Positions 10,201 through 19,309 of a stretch of 33,966 nt of DNA are shown here, one piece after another; within the stretch, counting starts at the first letter, position 1; every line of letters begins with the position of its first letter. The stretch comes from Trametes villosa (taxonomy: Eukaryota > Basidiomycota > Agaricomycetes > Polyporales > Polyporaceae). The stretch is taken from contig PUDQ02000136.1 of assembly GCA_002964805.2 (NCBI GenBank), forward strand, positions 1 to 33,966, in the 5' to 3' direction. The position numbers and the translations under genes are program-made. A model generated the notes under the pieces. That model was not told the DNA's origin. It made no database searches and was given only the letters and a program-made list of their open reading frames with translations.

Positions 10201-12886
10201 TGTGGTTGATGGCCCGCAGTGGCGGAAGCGGCGAATCACTGGCCTCCGCGCATATGTCTCTAGCATAGTCGAGAAGATGCTGACGAGCTGCGTCTAGGTT
10301 CTCATGATAGATATCCGCAGCGCGCGATTCGAGGACGCGAACACGCTTCCCCTCGATAGGCAAAGCGGCAGCACTCCCGACCACGACTGATGTCGGATTC
10401 AGGCCGAGCGTCACCTGGTGCTGGAACAGGAATGGCGTCCCCAGGATCAGGTCGTAATTGAGTAAGTTGATCACGTCAAAATAGCGCTTCTCCCTGATAG
10501 ACTGATACTTTATGTCCGCAGTGCAACCAAGGTTGATTTTTGCGCGAGAGCCTTGTACTGCGAGGTGTACCGGTAAAGGCTTCTCGAGCTCCTGGGTCGA
10601 TACACCGAGCTGATGAGCTAGCTTACTAGACATGAAGTCGGACAGGGACCCGGAGTCGAGCAATGCCCGCGCCGGGTGGCCGTTGACGTCGACCACGACC
10701 ACGATCGGCTCCGGAATCAGACGTTGAAAGTCCCGCGGCGTGGCAGCATTCCGTTGAACGGCAGGTAAGCCGCCCGCCGTCACTGCATTCAGTTCTAACA
10801 CGCGTTCAGGCTCGTCAGGCTCTGCGAATAGCACCCGAAGCTCGCCATCGAATTCCGGCGCAGCATCCGCGAAGGCGCGCTCGGTCTGGCGCGCGTACCA
10901 GTCGGGCAAGTTGAACGCCGGCCGCTCATACAGCTCAGCCGGACAGAGCGCCTGCGTGAGCAGGTACTCATCGCCGATGAGGACACCGCGTCCCAGCTGA
11001 ACTGCATTAAAACGACGTGGTATGTCCCGGTCCTGCGCTCGAGGATCCGGGAAGGCATGTTCTAACACCGTCGCCGTCCCCTCAGCGAGTGCATATCCCA
11101 CGTACCCCGGTGCGCATGCGCCGGCACAGGAGCCGTACTCACGCAGCACCTCCATCCTGAACCAGTCGGCGACATCAAACCCCGGATCGCGCAGCTGCGC
11201 TGCATCGAGCTCCGGCGGTTCATCAAAGACAACCCCGGGGTAGACATGGTAAGTGCCTTGCCCGGTTGGTTCCAAGTAGAAGTCGAGCTCTGATTCTTTA
11301 GTACTGTCGCAGAAGTACGGCCTATTGGCCTCCAGGGTCGTCACGGCCGCAAGCCAGTATAGGTCTTCTGCGCCGGAACAGATCCCACGTCCGGGGCTGC
11401 GGGCTGGCAAGGTGAGCCGCTCGCGCTCCTTGCGTCGGGCTCCCTCGAGACTTACATCTTCACGGAATAGGTCCGGCAACACCGCGCCCTCCAGATCGTC
11501 GAGATCGAAGGAGCACCCCAGTGCCGCACGCACCTGACGCGCATACCACTGCGGTAGGTCGAGCATCGGCTGTTCGAGTACCGCATTCGGGCTAAGTACG
11601 CAAAATGACAGATAATTGTCCTGTATCTCAAGGAAACCGTCATGCTGGAAGCACACGAAGCGGTCGACGCCCTGCAGACCCTGCGACCGGGTCCAGGCGT
11701 CGGGATACGGTAACGTCCAGTTCATCACCTTCTCCATGCCGATCGCTAAAGCGTCGACGGCTAGCGCATTTGCAGCCAGTGCACGGACGTATCCCAGTCG
11801 ACGCCGGACGCCGGTGCCCTTCGGCTGCACCTCCGGGAGCATGAGCTCCTCAAACAGCTCATCACCATCCGTGTCCGCTCGTCCAGCAGCCGCCGGAACA
11901 TTCACGGAATCCGCGGCCTCCGACTCGGAAAAGCCGGACACCGACTGGAGATCCGGCATTGGCAGGTTCGTCTCGAGCGAACCTAGCGGCGCGAAGGCGC
12001 ACACTGGTGAGTCCTCTAGCGGCTCACTGTACAGGAACTGATCTGTCCATTGCTCCAGTAGGTCGACGTATGCCGATGCGCAGCTACTGCGCACGCTCTC
12101 GTCCTCGAGATCGCTACACCATGCGCCCACGGAGGAGCCGTCATCGCCGTAGGATGACTCGGTGGGCGCGACCGAAGCGAGCGAGGGCATCGAGTTCGAG
12201 CGCGGCCGCCCGGGCGAGTCAATACCGGTGAGGCGACCATCCGGCTCGAGATTTCCGAGCTCAAGATCCGTCATTCCCATTGTAGATTCCGCAAGGCTGC
12301 GCAGCTGCTCCGCGGCCTCGAAATCTAACTCAACATTGAAACTGGTAAGTCCCGGAGGCCTGCCCTTTCTGTTGGTCTGCACACGGCTGTTCCGCGGGCA
12401 ATTGCGCGACAAGTGCCCGGTTTCGCGGCAGACGAAGCACTTTCCAGCCGCAAGCAACTCCGCACGCTCCTGCTCGGTGAGCGTTGGGCGCGCGGCGGCT
12501 GACGAAACTCGATTAGTAGCCTGAGAAGGGCCCGCAGCGCTCGAGGTGGCGTTGGACGTCCGATACGTCTGCGAGCTTGTTCCAGGCCGGAATCGCGATC
12601 CGCCGCGCAGGGGCTTCTCGCCGCTGTTTTTCTTTCCCTTTGAAACATGCTCACCGGGATTCTGGCTCGATGCCGATCCGCCCTGGGATGCGGTTCGAGC
12701 GGTTCCGGGAGTCTCGCTCCTGGCGGCGCGATCCGCGCGTCGCGTCGCGCCTTCGCTCGCGGCGTGCGCCAGTTCTGCGAGTTCAGCATGCTGACGAACC
12801 TCCTCCCAGGTGGCCGTCTCCGGCGTGAGCGCGGCCCACCACAGTTTCTCCTGAATATTATTGTTCAAGGTATGCCACAGCTTCAA
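7253..12886 (-). CDS. Gypsy Gag-Pol polyprotein: NC, insert, protease, RT, RNase H, integrase
   Basis: A 1877-codon frame. Domains in order: Gag C-terminus with one CCHC zinc knuckle (residues 150-163); a roughly 550-residue region of unknown function; aspartic protease with LLDSGS (Asp744); reverse transcriptase with YLDD (1064-1067); RNase H with TDGS (Asp1218); a Pro/Arg-rich linker; integrase with an HHCC-type finger and the D,D-35-E triad (Asp1681, Asp1745, Glu1781, 35 residues between the last two). All these catalytic residues are present. The frame is still open upstream to about 13066 apart from a TGA at 12889-12887. Gag and Pol were therefore one frame in the parent, and a CGA-to-TGA change is the simplest cause of the break. 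The last residues before the stop at 7253 are out of frame with the integrase tail. Confidence 0.92.
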   Translation of the reverse strand: MKLWHTLNNNIQEKLWWAALTPETATWEEVRQHAELAELAHAASEGATRRADRAARSETPGTARTASQGGSASSQNPGEHVSKGKKNSGEKPLRGGSRFRPGTSSQTYRTSNATSSAAGPSQATNRVSSAAARPTLTEQERAELLAAGKCFVCRETGHLSRNCPRNSRVQTNRKGRPPGLTSFNVELDFEAAEQLRSLAESTMGMTDLELGNLEPDGRLTGIDSPGRPRSNSMPSLASVAPTESSYGDDGSSVGAWCSDLEDESVRSSCASAYVDLLEQWTDQFLYSEPLEDSPVCAFAPLGSLETNLPMPDLQSVSGFSESEAADSVNVPAAAGRADTDGDELFEELMLPEVQPKGTGVRRRLGYVRALAANALAVDALAIGMEKVMNWTLPYPDAWTRSQGLQGVDRFVCFQHDGFLEIQDNYLSFCVLSPNAVLEQPMLDLPQWYARQVRAALGCSFDLDDLEGAVLPDLFREDVSLEGARRKERERLTLPARSPGRGICSGAEDLYWLAAVTTLEANRPYFCDSTKESELDFYLEPTGQGTYHVYPGVVFDEPPELDAAQLRDPGFDVADWFRMEVLREYGSCAGACAPGYVGYALAEGTATVLEHAFPDPRAQDRDIPRRFNAVQLGRGVLIGDEYLLTQALCPAELYERPAFNLPDWYARQTERAFADAAPEFDGELRVLFAEPDEPERVLELNAVTAGGLPAVQRNAATPRDFQRLIPEPIVVVVDVNGHPARALLDSGSLSDFMSSKLAHQLGVSTQELEKPLPVHLAVQGSRAKINLGCTADIKYQSIREKRYFDVINLLNYDLILGTPFLFQHQVTLGLNPTSVVVGSAAALPIEGKRVRVLESRAADIYHENLDAARQHLLDYARDICAEASDSPLPPLRAINHTIPLKDLGKVYTWRPAKCPDAHRASWIEKRDAYLKSGRWRMSNARNTSPMLLLTKPGTGVKGVPPRLRVVCDLRERNANTHKLTSPLPDMEAILSRLARKKYRSLIDGKDAYEQIRVEPDHVDRTAMTTPDGNMVSLVLQQGDCNAVATYQSLMNHIFGPFIGVFMDVYLDDIVVYSDTLVDHIQHCKQIIDVLRCEKLYLSATKLQFLKSEMKVLGRIVDDAGIRMDPDKVDSVIAWKTPTNKELLRGFLGSVGYLADDIATVRIPMGILTSLTGVDTSFAWDFTHQRAFDEIKRLVHAHREHHRRPLDYAPTAEPIWLVTDGSHGGVAGVVAQGPDYRTGRVAAFFSAKLSSAQSNYPVHEIEMLAGVESMLRHREILLGCRFTWITDHKGLVHLLKQRDLSGRQARWLEKISEFDFEVQYTPGVDNVLADALSRIYSNDGVGTVRSPTEYTLHDDSDRVQARLAANAISMPVLVGLEAAAAMPGMLRRSPRERRSQTEGAEAAPPGRRPQTIVRDVRPAAPAVSLRGGARSRSRQRRPKPTEPTDRQTSVAAPPTPPAPSTSGRLTPGPAKSAPPAPPETGRAETSREFAKRIKRVILRLPGEGREGARTPTADQITTLEDSADAPLNAATTFGDSFLEHLTENSEGIDLLAALKGRYREDEFFAKILEAPKNYKNFREENGLIFVRDRGQERLCLPRVLVNGRSVHEMVIMHAHSLLAHLGAYKTLGLLRDHVWWKTMAHDVQTYCDTCQTCKRSKPNNQKPYGLLNPLPVPSKPWEAVGIDFVGPLPESKDRDGIYDSITTVIDLLTGMVHLIPSRVDYTAKEVAELVFAEVYKHHGLPKAIVSDRDVLFTSLFWTHLHRLLGVELRMSSAYHPESDGSTERANRTVGQMLRQCVGPSQRDWVARLPAIEFAINLARSDSTGYAPFFLNTGRMPRSLVWEDPTKDEYPGVRAYAQRVKNTIMSAHDSIIAARVETDP

Positions 12887-13031
12887 AACTCACATGTTCT
12901 CCGGTACGTGCCCGATTGTGCTGTACAAGCCGTTCAACTCGTGCACGTATTCTTTTACTGACTTATTCCCTTGTGTAGCAGCCTCGAGCTTCTCGCGCTG
13001 ACGCTGGCGATGGTCCACCGGGAAGCAGTAG

Positions 13032-14150
13032 TCAAACAGTCCCTGAAGCAGCCGTTGGATATCCCACAACTATGACGGTGTTCAGGTAGTATTCCCAAGC
13101 TCGTCCCGTCAGGTAGTACGAGATTCTCATCGCCTGCTCATCAGGCTCGACATTGTATCCCTTCAAGAAGTTCTTCGCTTCCAGTGCGAATTTCTGGAAG
13201 GTTTGTAAGTTTGCGGCCCCATTATACGACGTCGGTTCGCGCGGTTTGAGCACTAATTTCTTCTGCACCGTAGGCAGACTCGCGGACGGAACCGGCGAGT
13301 CAGAGTGAACTCCCGCGGCCGACACTGAGTTCGGCGCCGGTCGCAGGTCCGCGTCACTCAAGCCGAACATACGGCCTAGGTAGCTGTTAGGGTCGACCTG
13401 TGCGGAGGGGAGCAGCGAACGCGAAGTCGTCGCTGCGTCCTCGCGGGACGGGCCCGTCAGGCCGCGTGCAGTAGATACTGTAACTCGAGGTGTTTCGTCG
13501 TAGAACGCGACTGTGCGCTGCGGTCGCACGGGTGCAGTGCTCACGCTGGGTGGCCCCGCTGTCTCGCGAGCATTGATGATACCGCTCGCGCGTTCCGTTT
13601 GCATCTCCGCGACTTGGGCGCGCAGTGCCGCCATTTCTCGTAGGATGGCCTGCAAGCTGACCGCGTCTGCCTCGGAGGCTGCGCGCTCTGCGTCCGGCAC
13701 TATCTGTTTCGGCGTCGCAAGCTGCTCGGTCGTTGTTCGTGAAGCGGGCAACTTATTAGCTGCCGCATAAGCCTCGAACGCGCGTCGTTGCGCTTCGGGG
13801 TCTAGCTCTTCGGGATTGATGTCTACCTGACCCCAGTTCAGGGGGTCGACCGACTTTCCTTTGTCGTAAGTAGACGGTCCTTCGCCACGAGAGGCAGGTC
13901 GCCCCGGCGTCGGACTATGCACCAATTTCATTCGTCGGTGCACTCGTTCTTTCTCGTCAGGAGTCATGGCAGACTCAGCCTGCTGTACGGCCTGCATCTG
14001 GGCTGCCGAGAGCCCAGTTCCCGGGACAGGTCGAGTAGGCTTCGGTTGAGCCGGAGTGTGCACAACCGGCGGTATCTGCGGCCCTTGCGCACGGGGAGCG
14101 GATACTGTATTCATAGGTGCCTTGAGGCCACGCGACGGCGGCACCTCCAA
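13032..14150 (-). CDS. Gag N-terminal part (frameshifted from gag-pol)
   Basis: A 372-codon frame from the ATG at 14150. The same frame stays open upstream to 14432 without another ATG, so the true start may be elsewhere or lost with the 5' end. The N-terminal two-thirds is Pro/Ser/Thr-rich with a short coiled-coil-like stretch (LREMAALRAQVAEM). The C-terminal part (TSYNGAANLQTFQKFALEAKN onward) resembles a retrotransposon Gag capsid core. The normal continuation of the capsid lies in the pol frame from about 13066 to 12890, so the residues after that point here are frameshift product. Confidence 0.75.
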   Translation of the reverse strand: MEVPPSRGLKAPMNTVSAPRAQGPQIPPVVHTPAQPKPTRPVPGTGLSAAQMQAVQQAESAMTPDEKERVHRRMKLVHSPTPGRPASRGEGPSTYDKGKSVDPLNWGQVDINPEELDPEAQRRAFEAYAAANKLPASRTTTEQLATPKQIVPDAERAASEADAVSLQAILREMAALRAQVAEMQTERASGIINARETAGPPSVSTAPVRPQRTVAFYDETPRVTVSTARGLTGPSREDAATTSRSLLPSAQVDPNSYLGRMFGLSDADLRPAPNSVSAAGVHSDSPVPSASLPTVQKKLVLKPREPTSYNGAANLQTFQKFALEAKNFLKGYNVEPDEQAMRISYYLTGRAWEYYLNTVIVVGYPTAASGTV

Positions 14151-14458
14151 GCTACGAGTGCGGCGCCGCGGCGGGACTTGGATCCATGCGCCGGCCTCGT
14201 CACTCGTGTCCTTACTACCCGTCGTGGACGTTTCCGTCCTCTCGGTGTTGGTGAAAGGAATGTTATTCGTAGTACTAGTACTAATAGTACCGCCTTCCGC
14301 GCGTTGCGGAAGGACTTCCTCCCCGGGAGTAGCGAGCTGCTGGGCTCCCGGGGGAATGCTCGGGGACAGCGCGCGACTGTAGGACAGTGAGCCAAGTTCT
14401 GAACGTTGAAACGTTGAACCGCGGTGGGGCGGTTATAACCGCTTGCAAATAAACACTG

Positions 14459-14551
14459 CTCGACGGCGTCCCACGTCACAGACTGTCAAAGCCTGGTAGC
14501 CTACTGTGCAGTGTCTTTTTTGGGAGGAGCCTAGCATTCTGAAAACAGCTG
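14459..14551 (+). mobile_element. MITE copy C, truncated (right half only)
   Basis: It matches the right half of the 257-bp MITE at 22809-23065, from GCTCGACGGCGTCCCAC to the terminal GAAAACAGCTG, with several substitutions. The left half is missing. It abuts the point where the gypsy element loses its 5' end, so the two truncations may share one event. It is more diverged than copies A and B and therefore older. Confidence 0.8.
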
Positions 14552-14776
14552 TAACGCTGCAATGCTGCAGCTCAGCTCGGAAGGAAGCTTCGCCCCTCCC
14601 TCGAGAAAAAGGGGGACTACCGGAACCCAGCAAGGCCCTGGCGCCCCGACCTCTGATGCCGCATGCCCTTTGAAGCTTGTGCCAGCCGCGCTCAAGGTCG
14701 CAGTGGTGATATAAGAGGTAATCCTCCGCGTGCAGCATATGACTCATCTCGCTTAAATTCTGACATACCCAACATA
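14552..14776. other. Short non-coding stretch
   Basis: It lies between the MITE fragment and the foldback element. No coding or repeat signal was recognised. Confidence 0.4.
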
Positions 14777-16347
14777 CAGTGACGGCCAAAAGTATCTCCC
14801 CACCCCCGGGCCGGCGCCTATTTTGGTCTGTAGCGCCCGTTTACTGTAGACTACAGACGGGATATAAGGAGGTATAGAGAGTGTAGTACATGCTGTATGC
14901 AAAACAACAAGCACCAGGAAAATCCGTAGGCTCTTTCCCAGAAATTCTGAGCAAAAGTGCTGGAGACCACTTTCTAGGGGGTCAAATTTTACTGTCCGTT
15001 CTGGATACTGTGGGGCGTCTTTCTGGATCCAAAGTATATATGGCACCCTAGATAGTACTATATAGTAGGGTAGTGTCATCTCTGCATATGCTACAATTTT
15101 TGTAGCGATGTCTGCAGATCAAGGGGTATAAAAGAGTTGGCTACCGCCTGAGCACAATTTGTAGCAGACTGGGACAGAATCGAACCTGGCAGCAAACAAA
15201 TATGCATGACAGATAGTGCCCCAGGACCCTCTACAAAAATGTGTCAGAGCTGCCAGAAAGGACTCCTGTTGCAATGAGTAATTTACAAAATCGTCACCCC
15301 GCGCGCAGAGGATTGCAGCTTGTTGGCTCTCTAGAATGGTGAATACATGACCGCCACACTTCATTCCAAGTGTGATAGATACCTTTGATATAGGCCTAAA
15401 CTATGGTAATAAACCTGAGCACTGGAGGCTCCTGGGTCAGCTGTGACTGAAACAATACACTGTATTTGTGTGGATTCACAGAACACAAGAAACGGTGCAA
15501 CCTGTAAGTCCATGAATACTGAGGTAGAGTGATTATAAAATATGTTGGTAGCTTCCATACAGCTGTATGTATGCACTCACTGGGTGTCCAGATTTTCTGA
15601 GGTCCAAACCAGCTCTTGGTGTGGCCCACAGTCAGCGCATGAATTTCCGCAGGAGAAAAATTGCAGTAAACAGCTAGCCAGAGCTGACCCAGGAGCCTCC
15701 AGTGCTCAGGTTTATTACCATAGTTTAGGCCTATATCAAAGGTATCTATCACACTTGGAATGAAGTGTGGCGGTCATGTATTCACCATTCTAGAGAGCCA
15801 ACAAGCTGCAATCCTCTGCGCGCGGGGTGACGATTTTGTAAATTACTCATTGCAACAGGAGTCCTTTCTGGCAGCTCTGACACATTTTTGTAGAGGGTCC
15901 TGGGGCACTATCTGTCATGCATATTTGTTTGCTGCCAGGTTCGATTCTGTCCCAGTCTGCTACAAATTGTGCTCAGGCGGTAGCCAACTCTTTTATACCC
16001 CTTGATCTGCAGACATCGCTACAAAAATTGTAGCATATGCAGAGATGACACTACCCTACTATATAGTACTATCTAGGGTGCCATATATACTTTGGATCCA
16101 GAAAGACGCCCCACAGTATCCAGAACGGACAGTAAAATTTGACCCCCTAGAAAGTGGTCTCCAGCACTTTTGCTCAGAATTTCTGGGAAAGAGCCTACGG
16201 ATTTTCCTGGTGCTTGTTGTTTTGCATACAGCATGTACTACACTCTCTATACCTCCTTATATCCCGTCTGTAGTCTACAGTAAACGGGCGCTACAGACCA
16301 AAATAGGCGCCGGCCCGGGGGTGGGGAGATACTTTTGGCCGTCACTG
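14777..16347. mobile_element. Tc1/mariner-ended foldback element, 1571 bp
   Basis: Bases 14777-15442 and 15682-16347 are inverted copies of about 666 bp. They align around the centre (15562) with no indel, and translations of the two arms are identical over long stretches. The outer ends read CAGTGACGGCCAAAAGTAT, a typical fungal Tc1/mariner terminus, and both are flanked by TA (14775-14776 and 16348-16349). A 239-bp non-repeated spacer (15443-15681) sits in the middle. No transposase is encoded. ORFs of 81 and about 101 codons appear twice in mirror image and are explained by the palindrome. It probably arose by aberrant transposition or inverted duplication of one end of a mariner element. 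Confidence 0.9.
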
Positions 16348-16608
16348 TAGTAATCTACGTAAACCCCCGCTACAGGACTTAGGGAACGAGAACGCACCAT
16401 CGACGGATGGATTTAGGAGCCTGTACACCGCGGTGAACCTGAGCGCAACGAGTGGAAGAGGCGTCCACGTGCGGGATCCCACAGACGACTCATCCGACAG
16501 GCCAGAGACTCGTATTATCAACCATATATGACAAGCTAGACACATGCTCCCTGTGCCCCCGCATTGGTTATAATGTTGGACGTTATGAAGCAACTCGCAT
16601 TTACTCAC
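16348..16608. other. 3' flank of the FunK1 gene
   Basis: Non-coding between the foldback element and the kinase stop codon at 16609. It should hold the kinase 3' UTR and poly(A) site. No specific signal was identified. Confidence 0.4.
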
Positions 16609-19309
16609 CTACGCAGACTTCATCTTCTTGAACGCGCCTTCCCCGCCACTTTTGACAGCACCAAAAACGTCCTGGCTATTGGACTCGGAGCTGCGCCTAC
16701 GCCGCTTCTCCCGGTTACCCGTCTTCTTCTCCTTGTCCTCGACCTGAACGAACTCCAATGCCAGGGATGGTGAATGCCTCTGCAGCGCTATCTCCAAGCA
16801 GGGAAGTTTCTCGAAAAGGGCGAACATGGAGGCCAGCAGCTTGTCGGGGGTTTTCTGCGGGTGGTGCGGCGGTCCGTATTCTTGCTGGAGCGCTTCCCAG
16901 GCAGCCGTGCTGAGCTGCATCACCTCGTCCGCTGCTTGGATATGGCTCTCCTTCTTGCACAAAGCTTTCAGTTTCGCGAGCAGCTGCACGTGGTAGTATG
17001 CGATATTGTGTTTGATGAAGAACCACCGCGGCCCGGAGAAACCTTGGAAGAGTGGAGCTATCCGCTCATCCTCCGGCGTCGTAAGGCGTTGGGAAGCCCG
17101 GAACAAGATCCAAAAGATGACCCAGAGGAAGGATTCTGTGTCGTGGAAGAATGTGTGTGGGATGGCAGGCTGTTTGGGGAGGGGACTGTGTAGTTGTGTT
17201 GTGAGTGAATGTTGATCAGACTGGAGGCTGTTGGGGAGTGGCATACCTAGGCGTGGTCAAGGGGTTTGTCTGCCCAGTTCCAGCCTGAGCCTCGCCAGAA
17301 GGCGAGTCATACAAATAATCCCCTGCCTGTACTTCCGCAGCCATGAAGTAGAGGGTGCCCTGATGAATCAGAATTGTAAGCTGTTGAAATGGGGCCCCAG
17401 GAGAGCAGGACGCACCGTCTTTGGATCGCAGCTACCGGAGCTCGGGCCGCCTTGAACCTTCGCATACTCCAAATCGCTCAGGATGCCACGAGATCGCATG
17501 CCATCGCGATACAAGAGCAGGTTACCGGAGCTGATGTCGCGATGAACGTAGCCGACCATGCGCAGGAGCACAAGAGCTGCAAAACAGGTTTGGCAAAGCT
17601 TTGGAGAGACATGCTGTTGCCTGGTACTAGGTGCTTACCCGTGAAGCAGTCTTCCATGACCTGGGCTACATCCGCAATGTTCTCCACATCATGGAGGGCT
17701 TGACATACCTCCTTATACACAATGGCGTAGGACTTCTTCGGCCGGAAGTCTCGCTGGAAAAGGGAAGTCGCATTCCAGACTTGGGGTCCTGGCAGCATGT
17801 CGCGGGACTGGGAGGCCATCTTGGGAGGCACCGTATCCGAAGACTGGGGACTGTCAGAGTAGGTTAAAGCAGTGACCCGGGAAGCCGTCGAGGGTAGAAT
17901 CTTGGTGGAGCTGAGCTGTTTGCTGAGTTGGGTGGTCAGGAAGAGTTTCTTGTAGCCACCGTCTTTCAGAGCAAAGATCTTCTCGCGGATCTCCTCCGGG
18001 AACTCCCAGGCAAGGGTCTCCCAGGTTTTCTCTTGAGCTAGCTGACCCAGGATATCGCCCAGCACCTCGTCCTCCGCCTTCGTCTCTGCATCGAGCCAGA
18101 AGTGCTTCAAGATGCATGGTTCGGCGCCCTTTTTGAAGGGGCCAAGAGGGGCGTCGGGCGACTCCAACTCGATGACCTCGAAGACTCGCGTAGCGCGGCC
18201 TGTGGCGCAAAATCCCAGGTGTTCAGCGATATATGACTTCGTTTTGAAGGCTCGAGCGCCAAGCTTGTAGACCAGAAAGTGGTCCTTGTTACCCTTCTGG
18301 TCAACGCCCTTGTGGCAGGAGATGCACTTGTCGTAGCCAAGCTCTTCCACAGAGGCATATAGGAACGACGCAAGGAGCCTGATCAAGTCGCGGGGTGTCT
18401 GTAGGCATGTTGGCAAATGTATGGCAGCACACATGGATGAAACGCGCCTTCATGAAGTTGATTGGCTTCGATCGCACGGAGAATGCCCGCGACCAGTACC
18501 ATGCCGTCACACTGGTCTTCTCAATGGAGATCTAGATAATAGTTCAGTCAAAGTGATTCATACTTATCAACCAGCACGAACTTACGCTGTAGCAGTAGTT
18601 TCTGCTGGGGTCATTGTTCAGCAGGTGGATGGCTGCGCTGAGCGCTTTAGCGTGGTTCTAGAGGAAGGCTCATCAATAGCAGCAAGTAGGCTGACACAGG
18701 CAGCGTACATCGGTAAGAGCCTTCTCAGTATCGTCGCACTTGAATTCTAGGTTGACCGCAACGTCCACCGTGAGTAGTGATTTTGCTCCTGATGAGTTAT
18801 TAACTCTGGAGGGCTTCGTCACTATCGCAGCATCAATCTTGTGGGAGCTGCCCGAGATCATCGAGCTTGTCGCAGTGCTTCCCAGATGCATGTAGGTCGT
18901 GCTGGCTGCTCGGTCTGCGGGTCCGGGGGCGTGAAGGATTGAGCGGCAGAGGTCTTGAAGCGGGCGGAATGAAGCGTCTTCGCTACCAGGCACCGGGGTC
19001 TTGAAAGGGGTGACCCCCGCACAGTCCTTGCCTCCCAGGTGGCCTTGTTTACGGATTATCAGGGTGAGCTCATCCACGTAGTGGTTGGGGGGAGTGAAGG
19101 GGGCGAGTTCATTCATGAAGGAGTCGAACGGGACCACCAAGATCTCGTCCTTCATCGCGGATACGTATTTGTCACGTTCTTGCGCCACATTCTTATTCCC
19201 GCTTTGGGAGCGTACAGCACGGGGGGTGTCACTGAGTAGTACCAATGGTGAAAGGTCAACAAGTAGGTAAAGAAAGCAGGGCGAATGCTAACCTTGCGAT
19301 TACTGACAT
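16609..19309 (-). CDS. Fungal-type protein kinase, FunK1 family (8 exons, about 768 aa)
   Basis: Proposed exons (minus strand): 19309-19293, 19231-18709, 18657-18586, 18531-18448, 18398-17639, 17576-17416, 17359-17247, 17185-16609. All junctions keep frame and introns are 49-62 nt. Six are GT-AG; the one after 18448 starts with GC. Kinase signatures: VHRDISSGN (catalytic Asp499, Asn504), then SDLEYAK (about 519-525), where the usual DFG is DLE as is common in FunK1, then GTLYFMAAEV (540-549) and FHDTESFLWVIFWI (590-603). The N-terminal 230 residues include FKTPVPG and the typical FunK1 lead-in domain. The C-terminus is basic (KEKK...REKRRRR), possibly a nuclear signal. FunK1 kinases are greatly expanded in mushroom-forming fungi; substrates are mostly unknown. 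The 17-nt first exon is the least certain part. Confidence 0.85.

Larger units (their letters stand above)
5454..14458 (-). mobile_element. Ty3/gypsy LTR retrotransposon, 5'-truncated, with chromo-like integrase and extra ORF
   Basis: On the minus strand the order is gag, zinc knuckle, long insert, protease, reverse transcriptase, RNase H, integrase, chromo-like domain, ORF3, polypurine tract, 3' LTR. This order (RT before integrase) and the chromo-like tail place it in Ty3/gypsy chromoviruses or relatives. The 3' LTR (5454-5747) has no partner at the other end. Homology to the element stops at about 14458, where a MITE fragment begins. Lesions seen: a frameshift in gag near 13066, a TGA at 12889-12887 in the otherwise open gag-pol frame, and a frameshift near 7266 in integrase. 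Long frames otherwise remain open (1877 codons), so the copy is young but defective. Confidence 0.9.

Noticed and set aside
14753..16350. Paired ORFs (15079-14753 and 16045-16350; 15364-15119 and 15760-16005) with identical translations, like a duplicated gene.
   Set aside because: They are mirror images produced by the foldback element; no homologous motif and no start or splice context.
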